In this document: positions 7,682 through 15,598 of the stretch, piece by piece
How positions within the stretch are numbered: the stretch's first letter is position 1
Layout: each line of letters begins with the position of its first letter
Source: Zoogloea sp. 1C4
Lineage (GTDB): Bacteria; Pseudomonadota; Gammaproteobacteria; Burkholderiales; Rhodocyclaceae
Direction of reading: 5' to 3'
NCBI RefSeq assembly: GCF_009469605.1
Contig: NZ_SSXU01000001.1
Span: forward strand, 434,001 to 498,000
DNA length: 64,000 nt
The notes under the pieces: model-generated
The model's database searches: none
The model's input: only the letters and a program-made list of their open reading frames with translations
What the model was told of the DNA's origin: nothing
Position numbers and translations under genes: made by a program

Positions 7682-8821
7682 ATGCTCGACTATGAAACCC
7701 TCAAACTGATCTGGTGGCTGCTGGTCGGCGTCCTGCTGATCGGCTTCGCCATCATGGACGGCCACGACATGGGCGTCGGCACGCTGCTGCCCTTCGTCGG
7801 CCGGAACGACACCGAACGGCGCGTCGTCATCAACACCGTCGGCCCGCACTGGGACGGCAACCAGGTGTGGTTCATCACCGCCGGCGGCGCCATCTTCGCC
7901 GCCTGGCCGCTGGTCTATGCCACCGCCTTCTCGGGGCTGTACTGGGCCATGCTGGCGGTGCTATGGGCACTGTTCTTCCGCCCGGTGGGCTTCGACTACC
8001 GCAGCAAGATCCACGACCCCCGCTGGCGCAGCACCTGGGACTGGGGCCTGTTCGTCGGTGGCGCCGTGCCGCCGCTGATCTTCGGAGTCGCCTTCGGCAA
8101 CCTCTTCCAGGGCGTGCCCTTCAGCTTCGACGATCACCTGGTATCCACCTACTCCGGCAGCTTCTGGGCCTTGCTCAACCCGTTTGCCCTCCTCACCGGC
8201 GTCGTGTCGACGGCGATGATCACCTTCCACGGGGCCATCTACCTGGCCCACCGCACCCAGGGCGAAATCCAGTGGCGGGCCCTGCGGGCAGCCGGCTTCT
8301 TCGGCGGGCTGACGATCCTGAGCTTTGCCGCAGCGGGCCTGTGGCTGTGGCTGGCGATCCCCGGCTACGTCATCCAGTCGGTAGTCGACGGCGCGGCGCT
8401 ACCCAATCCGCTGGGCAAGACCGTGATCCGCGAAGCCGGCGCCTGGTTCGCCAACTACCGCGCCCAGCCCGCCACCGCCGCGCTGCCCCTGGCGGGCATC
8501 GCCGGTGTGCTGGCGGCCCAGATGCTCGCCCGCCGCGGCCGCACCCTGGCCGCCTTCTGGGCCTCGGCGCTGGCGATCGCCGGCATCATCGGTACGGCCG
8601 GCGCGGCCCTGTTCCCCTTCGTGATGCCGTCCTCCCTCGACCCCAACGCCAGCCTGACGGTGTGGGACAGCGTCTCCAGCCAGCTCACCCTCAACATCAT
8701 GCTGTGGGCCACGCTGATCTTCATGCCGCTCATCGTGCTCTACACCAGCTGGGCCTACCGCGTGATGGGCGGCAAGGTCACCCCCGCCTACGTCCGGGAA
8801 AACAGCCATTCGGCTTACTGA
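7682..8821 (+). CDS. cydB: cytochrome bd ubiquinol oxidase subunit II
   Basis: Second integral membrane subunit of cytochrome bd, 379 aa, about the usual length. It begins MLDYETLKLIWWLLVGVLLIGFAIMDGHDMGVG, with the conserved FAxxDGxDxGxG motif, and contains WDGNQVWFITAGGA, also conserved in CydB. It makes the heterodimer with CydA and holds no haem. The ATG at 7682 follows a GAGGA site. CydX starts 12 nt downstream. Confidence 0.96.
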   Translation: MLDYETLKLIWWLLVGVLLIGFAIMDGHDMGVGTLLPFVGRNDTERRVVINTVGPHWDGNQVWFITAGGAIFAAWPLVYATAFSGLYWAMLAVLWALFFRPVGFDYRSKIHDPRWRSTWDWGLFVGGAVPPLIFGVAFGNLFQGVPFSFDDHLVSTYSGSFWALLNPFALLTGVVSTAMITFHGAIYLAHRTQGEIQWRALRAAGFFGGLTILSFAAAGLWLWLAIPGYVIQSVVDGAALPNPLGKTVIREAGAWFANYRAQPATAALPLAGIAGVLAAQMLARRGRTLAAFWASALAIAGIIGTAGAALFPFVMPSSLDPNASLTVWDSVSSQLTLNIMLWATLIFMPLIVLYTSWAYRVMGGKVTPAYVRENSHSAY

Positions 8822-8833
8822 GGAGTCAATCGC

Positions 8834-8959
8834 ATGTGGTATTTCACCTGGGTCCTGGGCGTCGGCTTTGCCGTCTTCCTGGCCATTCTCAACGCACTGT
8901 GGGCCGAACACGAGGCCAGCCGCCAGGCCACATCCCGAGGTTCGCACGATGAACGCTAG
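8834..8959 (+). CDS. cydX: cytochrome bd-I oxidase subunit CydX
   Basis: A 41-residue protein beginning MWYFTWVLGVGFAVFLAILNALW, the single-TM signature of CydX (MWYFxWxLG). It stabilises the haems of CydAB. GAGGAGT upstream is the ribosome-binding site. Its 3' end overlaps the haemoglobin gene by 11 nt. Confidence 0.93.
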   Translation: MWYFTWVLGVGFAVFLAILNALWAEHEASRQATSRGSHDER

Positions 8960-9374
8960 CCCCTACGACCAGCTGGGCGAGGCGGGCATCGACCGGCTCG
9001 TGGAGCGCATCTACCACTGGATGGCCGAGCTGCCCGAAGCCGAGGCGGCGATGCGCCTCCACCACCCCGACATGAGCGAGGTCAAACAGCGCCTCGCCGC
9101 CTTCCTGAGCGGCTGGCTGGGCGGGCCGGACCGATTCCGCCCCCTTTACGGCGAGCCTTTCATGCGGCGCCGGCACATGGCCTTCCCCATCGACAGCGCC
9201 GCCCGCGACGCCTGGATGGCGGCGTTCCGCAAGGCCCTCGACGAGGTGGTGGACGAGCCCGGGCTGCACGCGTGGCTGCTGGCCCGCTTCCAGGCCATGG
9301 CCGATCACCTGCGCAACCGGGCAGATTCCAGCGCCCCCCAGGCGCACACCGGCTGCAGCTGCAGCACGGCCTGA
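8949..9374 (+). CDS. group II truncated haemoglobin-like protein
   Basis: Cytoplasmic globin of 141 aa with truncated-haemoglobin motifs: GIDRLVERIYHWM at the B-helix, GGPDRFRPLYGEPFMRRRHMAFPI with the expected proximal His in RRRHMAFPI, and a WMAAFRKALDE helix. The tail is Cys-rich (GCSCSTA). The overlapping position inside the cyd operon suggests a role in O2 or NO handling beside cytochrome bd, which is itself NO-tolerant. ATG at 8949 overlaps the end of cydX. Confidence 0.85.
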   Translation: MNASPYDQLGEAGIDRLVERIYHWMAELPEAEAAMRLHHPDMSEVKQRLAAFLSGWLGGPDRFRPLYGEPFMRRRHMAFPIDSAARDAWMAAFRKALDEVVDEPGLHAWLLARFQAMADHLRNRADSSAPQAHTGCSCSTA

Positions 9375-9385
9375 ACGCGCTGACC

Positions 9386-9709
9386 ATGCTGATGAACACT
9401 GGCACACCTCCTGTAACCCACGAAATGCCGGCCACACTGCCCGAGACACCTTCGCCACGGATGCACCTGCCCTGCCTGGCCGTTGCCATCCTGATCATGC
9501 TGGGCGGCTCGCTGAACCCCTTCCTGATGGCCGGTCCGCAAGGGCAGGCCGACCACGGGATGGCCTTTGCGCTGCTGATCGCGATGACCGCCGGCATGGT
9601 GCGTGGCGTCGGCTTCGTGCCCGTGGGCCTGGCTTGGCGCTGGCTGTTCTCTGGCTGGACGTGCCTGCTATGCCTGATTGCCGCCGCAGCCATGAGATTT
9701 TTCGCATGA
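9386..9709 (+). CDS. ybgE: cyd operon membrane protein, YbgE-like
   Basis: Small integral membrane protein of 107 aa with about three TM segments (CLAVAILIMLGGSLNPF, GMAFALLIAMTAGMV, LFSGWTCLLCLIAAAAM). The FVPVG segment and its place at the end of the cyd operon match the YbgE family. Function is unknown. The ATG at 9386 is used; 9392 is an alternative. It sits 11 nt after the haemoglobin stop. Confidence 0.7.
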   Translation: MLMNTGTPPVTHEMPATLPETPSPRMHLPCLAVAILIMLGGSLNPFLMAGPQGQADHGMAFALLIAMTAGMVRGVGFVPVGLAWRWLFSGWTCLLCLIAAAAMRFFA

Positions 9710-9772
9710 CGCCCATGACACCAGCCGGTTCCGGCAAGCCCGTGGCCCCTTCACCACCTTAGGAAACACCCC

Positions 9773-10321
9773 ATGAAACACCTGTTCATCGCCACCTCCC
9801 TCAGCCTGCTGGCCCTGTCGGCCCAGGCCGTGGACATTGCCGTTCCGGCCGCGGAAGTCCACGCCCGCGTACAACAGCCCAACCAGAACCTGCTCTTCGT
9901 GGACGTGCGCGATCCCGTCGAGATCATGTTCGTCGGCTTCACCGACGCAGTGCACGTGAACATCCCCTTCCTGATGGTGGACCGCACCGCCTGGGATGCG
10001 AAACGCGGCGTCTACAAGCTGGTGCAGAACCCGGAATTCGTCAGCCAGATCAAGGCCGAACTTGAACGACGGGGCCTCGGCATGGATGCCGAAGTGATCA
10101 CCTTGTGTCGTTCTGGGAGCGAACGGGGCGAGCCGAGCGCGAGCTTCCTGCGCAGCAACGGCTTTCCCAATGCCCGTTACGTGATCGACGGTTTCCAGGG
10201 CACGCCCCTCAAGGAGGGCCCCCAGGCCGGACTGCGGGTGGTCAATGGCTGGCAGAACAGTGGCCTGCCCTGGAGCACGAAGATGAACCCGGCCAAGATG
10301 TACCGTCTCGACAAGCACTGA
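9773..10321 (+). CDS. exported rhodanese-domain protein
   Basis: Periplasmic protein of 182 aa with a signal peptide (MKHLFIATSLSLLALSAQA) and one rhodanese domain. LLFVDVRDPVE is the conserved first strand and CRSGSERG is the active-site loop with the catalytic Cys. Such proteins transfer sulfane sulfur or bind thiols; the natural substrate is not known. AGGAAACACCCC precedes the ATG. It lies 63 nt after YbgE and may be co-transcribed, but probably is not a cytochrome bd component. Confidence 0.85.
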   Translation: MKHLFIATSLSLLALSAQAVDIAVPAAEVHARVQQPNQNLLFVDVRDPVEIMFVGFTDAVHVNIPFLMVDRTAWDAKRGVYKLVQNPEFVSQIKAELERRGLGMDAEVITLCRSGSERGEPSASFLRSNGFPNARYVIDGFQGTPLKEGPQAGLRVVNGWQNSGLPWSTKMNPAKMYRLDKH

Positions 10322-10366
10322 GGCCATGCCGGGGCGTCACGCATCCATCGTCCCCGGCGCCCCGAT

Positions 10367-10384
10367 TGTTCAGCCTGCTGAACA
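10367..10384. terminator. inverted repeat after rhodanese gene
   Basis: TGTTCAGC (10367-10374) and GCTGAACA (10377-10384) are a perfect inverted repeat around CT. It may fold as a hairpin with a 4-nt loop to end the rhodanese transcript, or be an operator for the downstream transporter. Confidence 0.4.
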
Positions 10385-10490
10385 GTGAATCCCGCGCGGG
10401 CGTCTTCCGCCACTGCAACCATATCCCTAAACTTGCGCATCCAGCCCGGCCCAGCGCCGGGCGGCACGCCGTTTACTCCAGGGATTTGCA

Positions 10491-11405
10491 ATGCAGCTCA
10501 CCCCCCGTCTCGTCCTGATGCTCGCCACCCCGCCCGCCATGTGGGCCACCAACGCGGTGGTCGGCCGCATGGCCATCGGCAGCATCGACCCGCTGCTGCT
10601 CAACGCCCTGCGCTGGGTGGTGGCTTTCGCGCTGCTGCTGCCCCTGGGCTGGGCGGCCATCGGCACCCCGGCGGCGCGGGCGCAGATCGTCGAACGCTGG
10701 CGCTACCTGCTGGTGCTGGGGGTGATCGGGGTGGGCGCCTACAACGCGCTGCAATACATGGCCCTGCGCACCAGCACGCCCCTCAACGTCACGCTGATCG
10801 CCTCCAGCTCACCGGTGTGGGCGATGGTGGTGGGCGCGGTGGGTTACAAGGTTCGTCCCACCCGGCTGCAGCTCATCGGCGCGCTGCTGTCGCTTGCGGG
10901 CGTGGCGCTGGTGATGTCCCGGGGCAACCCGGCGGCGCTGGCCGACATCCATTTCGTGCAGGGCGACCTGCTGATGCTGGTGGCGATCATCGGCTGGTCG
11001 CTCTACAGCTGGATGCTCGCCAAGCCGCCCGCCCACATGCTGGGCGCGGCGCGGCCCAACTGGAACTGGGCGCAGTTTCTGGTGGCCCAGGCAATCTTCG
11101 GGGTGAGCGGCGCGGTGGCGACGGCGGTGGTGGGCGACATGATCGCGCCCTCGGCCCCGACCCAGTGGTCGTGGCAGCTGGTGGCGACCATCCTGTTCGT
11201 GGCCATCGGCCCGTCGATCATCGCTTACCGCCTGTGGGGCCTGGCAGTGGCCGAGGCGGGGCCGGCGATAGCGTCGATCTTCTACAACCTCACGCCGCTG
11301 TTTGCGGCAGTGCTCTCGGCCGCGGTGATCGGCGAAGGCCCGCAGCCCTTCCACGGCGTCGCCTTCGGGCTGATCGTGGCCGGCATCGCGGTATCGTCGC
11401 GATAG
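10491..11405 (+). CDS. DMT superfamily transporter (EamA)
   Basis: Inner-membrane protein of 304 aa with about ten TM segments in two EamA repeats. WATNAVVGRMA and LLLNALRWVVAFALLLPLG mark the first half, and EAGPAIASIFYNLTPLFAAVLSA the second. EamA proteins export metabolites or amino acids; the substrate cannot be told from sequence. It is transcribed alone, with a terminator 40 nt downstream. Confidence 0.88.
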   Translation: MQLTPRLVLMLATPPAMWATNAVVGRMAIGSIDPLLLNALRWVVAFALLLPLGWAAIGTPAARAQIVERWRYLLVLGVIGVGAYNALQYMALRTSTPLNVTLIASSSPVWAMVVGAVGYKVRPTRLQLIGALLSLAGVALVMSRGNPAALADIHFVQGDLLMLVAIIGWSLYSWMLAKPPAHMLGAARPNWNWAQFLVAQAIFGVSGAVATAVVGDMIAPSAPTQWSWQLVATILFVAIGPSIIAYRLWGLAVAEAGPAIASIFYNLTPLFAAVLSAAVIGEGPQPFHGVAFGLIVAGIAVSSR

Positions 11406-11445
11406 ACGGCGGCGCGGGCCGGCAAGTAGGCCACCCCAGAAACAG

Positions 11446-11478
11446 CAAGACCCCGGCGGGGGGACGTCCGGGGTCTTG
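11446..11478. terminator. bidirectional terminator
   Basis: CAAGACCCCGG and CCGGGGTCTTG form an 11-bp perfect stem with an 11-nt loop, followed by TTG. It lies between the convergent EamA and cytochrome c genes. Confidence 0.75.
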
Positions 11479-11502
11479 TTGCTTGCGCCTGGCGCTGGCG
11501 GA

Positions 11503-11883
11503 TTACTTGGGCGCCAGGGTCAGGATCCACTTCACCAGTTTCTTGGCGTCGGTTTCCTTGATGGCCACCTTGTTGGGGGGCATCGCCAGGCCGCTGACCT
11601 TGTCCTTCCAGTGGCTGCCGTAGGGGTTGGAGCCTTCCAGCACCACGCGGGTCAGGAAGACGTCGGCGCCCGGCTTGCCCTTGTACATCTTGGCGACATC
11701 CTGCCAGGCCGGGCCGATGGGGGCCATGCCGTTGGGGCCGGGGGTGCCGGACTCGATGGCGTGACAGGTCAGGCAGCCGCTCTTCACGGCGAGGGCCTTC
11801 ATGTCATCGTCGGCGGCTGCCGCAGCGGTCGTGGCGACCAGGGCCAGCATCACCGGAACGACGGTGTTACGTAAGGCAAACAT
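11503..11883 (-). CDS. periplasmic cytochrome c, class I
   Basis: Monohaem cytochrome of 126 aa. A signal peptide ending around TTAAAAAD precedes the haem motif CLTCH and an axial Met in LAMPPNKV. The layout resembles cytochrome c551/c5 but has a longer loop (SGTPGPNGMAPIGPAWQDVAKMY). CAAGGAGAAGAAAC upstream of the ATG is a clear ribosome-binding site. It is convergent with the EamA gene and downstream of the sensor kinase on the same strand, though a 210-nt gap suggests its own promoter. Confidence 0.85.
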   Translation of the reverse strand: MFALRNTVVPVMLALVATTAAAAADDDMKALAVKSGCLTCHAIESGTPGPNGMAPIGPAWQDVAKMYKGKPGADVFLTRVVLEGSNPYGSHWKDKVSGLAMPPNKVAIKETDAKKLVKWILTLAPK

Positions 11884-12093
11884 GTTTCTTCTCCTTGGCT
11901 AAAAATCGAAAGACACCCCGAGCGAGCCCGGCAGGGGCGACCGACTGGCCTGCCCCCACCGCACCGTCAGGTGCATCTGCGTTAAATCCGTGTTCCCGCC
12001 CAGTTTCCGCCGGATCGGGAACGCCTGCTTGTGAATCGTCTGCTGGCCTGGGCAGCGCCTGCGGGTGACCGCTTCGGCCCGCATGGCGAGCCC

Positions 12094-13383
12094 TCAGACC
12101 TGGGCCAGGGGCAGGCACAGGCGCACCTGCAGCCCGCCGCCCGGGGCCTCGTCGAACCAGCACGAGCCCCCCGCCATCTCGGCCCGCTCGCGCATGCCGA
12201 GCAGCCCGCCACGCGAGCGCCGGACGATCTCGCTGGCCTTGCCCACGCCATTGTCGGCCACCGTCAGCTCCACCGCCTTGCCCACCTCGCGCAAGGTCAG
12301 CCGCACCTGGCTGGCCACGCTGTGGCGCAGCACGTTGGTGAGCGCCTCCTGCACCGTGCGATACAGGGCCAGCCCGGCCGCCGGCGGCAGCGCCGGGAGG
12401 GATTCGGGGAAGGCCGCCTCGATACCGATCTGCGGCGCCCGGCCGCGCCAGCCGCTCACCAGATCGTTCAGGGCGTCCATCATCTGCAGGCCCTCGAGGC
12501 CGTGGGGGCGCAGCTGGGACAGCAGGTTGCGCACCTGGGCGAGCATGCGGGTGGATTCGTTGCGGATGTCCCGCGCGCTGTCGGCCAGATCATCCGGCGA
12601 CGCCCGGCCGGCGTGGCGTTCGATGTAGGCGGCGGAGACATTGACTGCCGTGAGCGACTGGCCGAGCTCGTCGTGGAGCTCCCGGGCCAGCTCGCGGCGC
12701 TCGTTTTCCTGCAGCTCAAGCAGCTGGCGGGCAAGCTGCTGGCGGGCCTGACGGGTTTCGGAAAGCTCGCCGGACATGCGCTCGATGGCGCTGGCGATGC
12801 TGGCAAACTCCTTCAGCCGGAAGGCCGGCAGGCTCACCCGGCCTTCGTCGCGGCCCACCCGGGCGAGGCCGTCTTCCAGCTCACGCACCGGCTTGAGCGC
12901 CCGATGGGCAGCCAGCCAGGCCACCACCGCCATCGCCAGGGAGAACACCAGCAAGGTCGCCATGATGCGGGCGCCGTCACGCAGGATTTCGTGGATTTCG
13001 GCGCGGGCATCGGCGCGGATCACCAGCGTGCCGTCGCCCAGGGGAATGCGCCGCTCATGGATCTCGCGGCCGTCGAGCAGGTAATCCACCAGCGGTTCCA
13101 TCAACCCGCCGCGGGCGGGCGACAGGCCCTGCTCCAAATTTGAACGCTCCACGTGGAGCGCAACGTGTCGTAACTGACCACCTGCCAGCAGGGCTTCCAG
13201 GTCGCCCGCGCGGGATTCCGGCGCGGCACTCACTGCCAGCATGGTGTTCACCAGGCGTGTCGAGGCAGCCATTTCCTCGGCCACATCCTCGCGCAGCGCC
13301 AGTCCAACCCACGCCGCCGCTGCCAGCAGCAGCGCGAGGGCGAATCCGAGCACATAGCCGAACAGTCGCCAGCGTAGATCCAT
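12094..13383 (-). CDS. NarX/UhpB-type membrane sensor histidine kinase
   Basis: Inner-membrane sensor of 429 aa. TM1 (about 8-28) and TM2 (about 142-162) flank a periplasmic domain of some 115 residues. A HAMP segment follows, then a HisKA_3 dimerisation domain with the phosphorylated His in ELARELHDELGQSL, and a HATPase domain with the N-box VQEALTNVLRHS and the G-box DNGVG. This class normally pairs with a LuxR-type response regulator, but none is adjacent, so it is an orphan or has a distant partner. Similar kinases regulate PQQ alcohol dehydrogenase genes in other bacteria, which fits the neighbourhood but is unproven. Confidence 0.88.
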   Translation of the reverse strand: MDLRWRLFGYVLGFALALLLAAAAWVGLALREDVAEEMAASTRLVNTMLAVSAAPESRAGDLEALLAGGQLRHVALHVERSNLEQGLSPARGGLMEPLVDYLLDGREIHERRIPLGDGTLVIRADARAEIHEILRDGARIMATLLVFSLAMAVVAWLAAHRALKPVRELEDGLARVGRDEGRVSLPAFRLKEFASIASAIERMSGELSETRQARQQLARQLLELQENERRELARELHDELGQSLTAVNVSAAYIERHAGRASPDDLADSARDIRNESTRMLAQVRNLLSQLRPHGLEGLQMMDALNDLVSGWRGRAPQIGIEAAFPESLPALPPAAGLALYRTVQEALTNVLRHSVASQVRLTLREVGKAVELTVADNGVGKASEIVRRSRGGLLGMRERAEMAGGSCWFDEAPGGGLQVRLCLPLAQV

Positions 13384-13483
13384 GGGTGTCTCCCCTTATA
13401 TTCCTTTGGGAGTAATCAGAGCAAGGCATGTGCCAGCCCGCCGGCATGAGCGCACCACACCGTCCGCGCGGCCAGAATGAAGA

Positions 13484-13514
13484 AACCGCCGCTTCCGGCT
13501 GGAAGACGGCGGTT
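13484..13514 (-). terminator. terminator of secreted hypothetical gene
   Basis: AACCGCCG-CTTCC pairs with GGAAG-A-CGGCGGTT, a 13-bp stem with one bulge and a GGCT loop. Read on the minus strand it is followed by a T-rich TTTCTT run, as expected for the gene ending at 13560. Confidence 0.7.
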
Positions 13515-13559
13515 CCGGCGAAACCCGTGCGGCCCGTCAGCGGGCAGCCAAGGCGGCAA

Positions 13560-14147
13560 TCACGGCATGCAGATCTGGCCGGTGACGGCGGACGGTGCGC
13601 CAACGGTGGTGCCCATCACGTTGAGGTGGCCGCTGACATTGGCAAAGGCGCCCTTGCCATCGGAGCCGGAGATCAGGATCTGCTCGGTCATCAGCTTGGG
13701 CACGACCTGGCCGGTGGCCGACAGCTGGGGCTGGATCACCACCACGTCGGTGGTGTAGATCGCGGTACGGCGAGCCCCGTGGCCCAGCCACATGGTGGTG
13801 CGGGCAGTCTGGACGATCTGGCGCGGCAGCGGCGAACCCACGGCCGGCACCGCCACCGGCGCCACCGTGGCCGGCGCACCGGGCACCAGGCTGGCCATCG
13901 GCTCGACGGTGTTGCCCGCATAGCCCGTCGCCACCGGGAAGCCGGCCAGGGACAGCTGGACGCTGAAGCAGTCACCACCGAACAGCGAGGCCGGCGTGCC
14001 CGGCTGGGCCACCGTCCGGATCGTGCAGGCCGCGTCGGGCAGCAGTCTGGCCGTGCCGATCACCGGCACGCAGACGGCGCCGGCAACGCTGGAGGCAAAG
14101 GTGAGCAGCAGGGGAAGGGCGAATTTCGGGGTCATGCGAATGCTCAT
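13560..14147 (-). CDS. secreted hypothetical protein
   Basis: Exported protein of 195 aa of unknown function. The signal peptide is MTPKFALPLLLTFASSVAGA. The mature part contains four cysteines (CVPV, ACTI, DCFS, ICMP), so two disulfides are possible. It is rich in Val, Ala, Pro and Thr, suggesting an all-beta secreted domain. No motif I recognise. It has its own terminator and is transcribed towards the sensor kinase. The ATG at 14147 has GGAGATCATTTC upstream; MTPKF, four codons inside, is an alternative. Confidence 0.65.
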   Translation of the reverse strand: MSIRMTPKFALPLLLTFASSVAGAVCVPVIGTARLLPDAACTIRTVAQPGTPASLFGGDCFSVQLSLAGFPVATGYAGNTVEPMASLVPGAPATVAPVAVPAVGSPLPRQIVQTARTTMWLGHGARRTAIYTTDVVVIQPQLSATGQVVPKLMTEQILISGSDGKGAFANVSGHLNVMGTTVGAPSAVTGQICMP

Positions 14148-14210
14148 GAAATGATCTCCGGTGTCGGATGAGGGGAAAACGAAAGCGTACCGGAGCTATC
14201 GTAGCGATTC

Positions 14211-14372
14211 ATGGCGAACAACCCAAATTGGGTGGCGGCGCATCTCGACGAGGCAGGCGCGCCTTTGTCGTTCGAACTGCCCGGCAAGCGGGTCAACCTG
14301 CGGGGCGCCGGACTCAAACCCGAGGAGACGGCCGCGAAAGACGGCAAACCGGCATCCGGCAGCACCACTTAA
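14211..14372 (+). CDS. possible 53-aa protein, unknown
   Basis: Open frame of 53 codons with protein-like composition: MANNPNWVAAHLDEAGAPL, then FELPGKRVNLRGAGLKPEE, ending in a Lys/Gly/Ser/Thr tail. It sits in the otherwise empty 258-nt space between the secreted protein and the efflux operon and uses a different frame from neighbouring shadow ORFs. GGAG lies 16 nt upstream, too far for a normal ribosome-binding site. No family recognised. Confidence 0.3.
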   Translation: MANNPNWVAAHLDEAGAPLSFELPGKRVNLRGAGLKPEETAAKDGKPASGSTT

Positions 14373-14429
14373 GACTCTCTTAAGCCAGATGGGGGATGAT
14401 GCGGGGTGTATCCAGCCCCCATCATCCCC

Positions 14430-15524
14430 ATGCCGTCCATCGCCCTTCGCCCGCTGCTTGCTGCCGTTGCCCTTGCCGGCCCTGCCTTTTCCGCCATCGC
14501 CCTTGACCCGGCCTTCATCGCCATCACGCCTTCGCAGGGGCAGGCGCTGGGGGTTTCGACCCAGCGGGTGGTCGCCGGCAGCAGCGCCGCGGCGGCGGGG
14601 CTGCCGGCCACGGTGAGCATCCCCAACAGCCAGGTGCGGGTGATCGCCGCGCCGCTGGCCGGTGTGGTCGAGAGCCTCGAAACCGCGCCGGGGATGACCG
14701 TGAAGAAGGGCCAGCTGCTGGTGCGGATCTCCAGCCCCCAGGCCCTCGAACTCCAGCGCGACCGCCTCCAGGCCGACGCCCAGGCCACCTTCTCGCGCCA
14801 GACGCTCGCCCGGGACGAGCAGCTCTACCGCGAGGGCCTGATCGCCGAATCGCGCCTCCAGGCGAGCCGCTCCAATGCCGCCCAGAGCGCCGCCCAGGCC
14901 GCCGAGCGCCGCCAGGAGCTGGCCCTTGCCCAGCACAGCGGCGGACAGACCCTGTCCCTCGTCGCCCCCATTGCCGGCAGCGTGCTGGAGCAGCAGGTGA
15001 GCGTCGGCCAGCGGGTCGAGCAATCCGCACCGCTTTACCGTATCGCGCGGCTCGACCCCCTGTCGGTCGAGATCCAGGCCCCGCTGGCGGTGGCCAGCCA
15101 GGTGAAGGTGGGCACGCCGCTGCGGATTCCGGCCACCGGCGCCCGGGGCGAGTTGATCGCCATCGGCCGGGCCGTCGATCCCACCACCCAGAGCGTGCTG
15201 CTGCGCGGCCTCGTCACCCACGGCGCCGACGGCCTGCGCCCGGGTCAGGCCACCGCTGTCGATCTCGACCTGGGCAACAAGGGCACCACCGGCAGCGCCA
15301 CGCTGCAGGTGCCGGCCAGCGCGGTGCTCCGCCACGACAACAAGCAGTGGGTCTTCGTGGCCGCCCGCGACGCGGCGACCACCGGCTACCGGGCGATCCC
15401 GGTCAATGTTGCCGGCCGCCTCGGCGACACCAGCCTGGTCACCGGCCTGCCGCCAGATGCCACCGTGGTCACCAGCGGCGTCGCGGCCCTCAAGGCCACC
15501 TGGCTCGGCATCGGCAAGGAATGA
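14430..15524 (+). CDS. RND efflux periplasmic adaptor (CusB/CzcB-like)
   Basis: Membrane-fusion protein of 364 aa linking an inner-membrane RND pump to a TolC-like channel. Signal peptide MPSIALRPLLAAVALAGPAFS. Lipoyl/barrel-sandwich halves: VRVIAAPLAGVVESLETAPGMTVKKGQLLVRISSP and LSLVAPIAGSVLEQQVSVGQRV. A coiled-coil hairpin (about 110-170, QLQRDRLQADAQATF to AERRQELALAQ type) lies between. It is first in a four-gene operon with pump, DUF3240 protein and outer-membrane factor. Family and operon point to metal rather than drug efflux; the metal is not determined. Confidence 0.88.
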   Translation: MPSIALRPLLAAVALAGPAFSAIALDPAFIAITPSQGQALGVSTQRVVAGSSAAAAGLPATVSIPNSQVRVIAAPLAGVVESLETAPGMTVKKGQLLVRISSPQALELQRDRLQADAQATFSRQTLARDEQLYREGLIAESRLQASRSNAAQSAAQAAERRQELALAQHSGGQTLSLVAPIAGSVLEQQVSVGQRVEQSAPLYRIARLDPLSVEIQAPLAVASQVKVGTPLRIPATGARGELIAIGRAVDPTTQSVLLRGLVTHGADGLRPGQATAVDLDLGNKGTTGSATLQVPASAVLRHDNKQWVFVAARDAATTGYRAIPVNVAGRLGDTSLVTGLPPDATVVTSGVAALKATWLGIGKE

Positions 15525-15598
15525 GGGCAACGCCCGCCGCCGCCGCGGCGCCCCGCACCACGCCCAACCCCTAGCGACTCACCCCGAGCCCCGACCCC

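Noticed and set aside
7690-8952. Alternative frames through cydB
   Set aside because: Off-frame shadows of a clear CydB sequence.
11899-12163. Open frames between cytochrome c and sensor kinase on the minus strand
   Set aside because: Arg/Pro/Gly-rich, no ribosome-binding site and no protein-like pattern; treated as intergenic.
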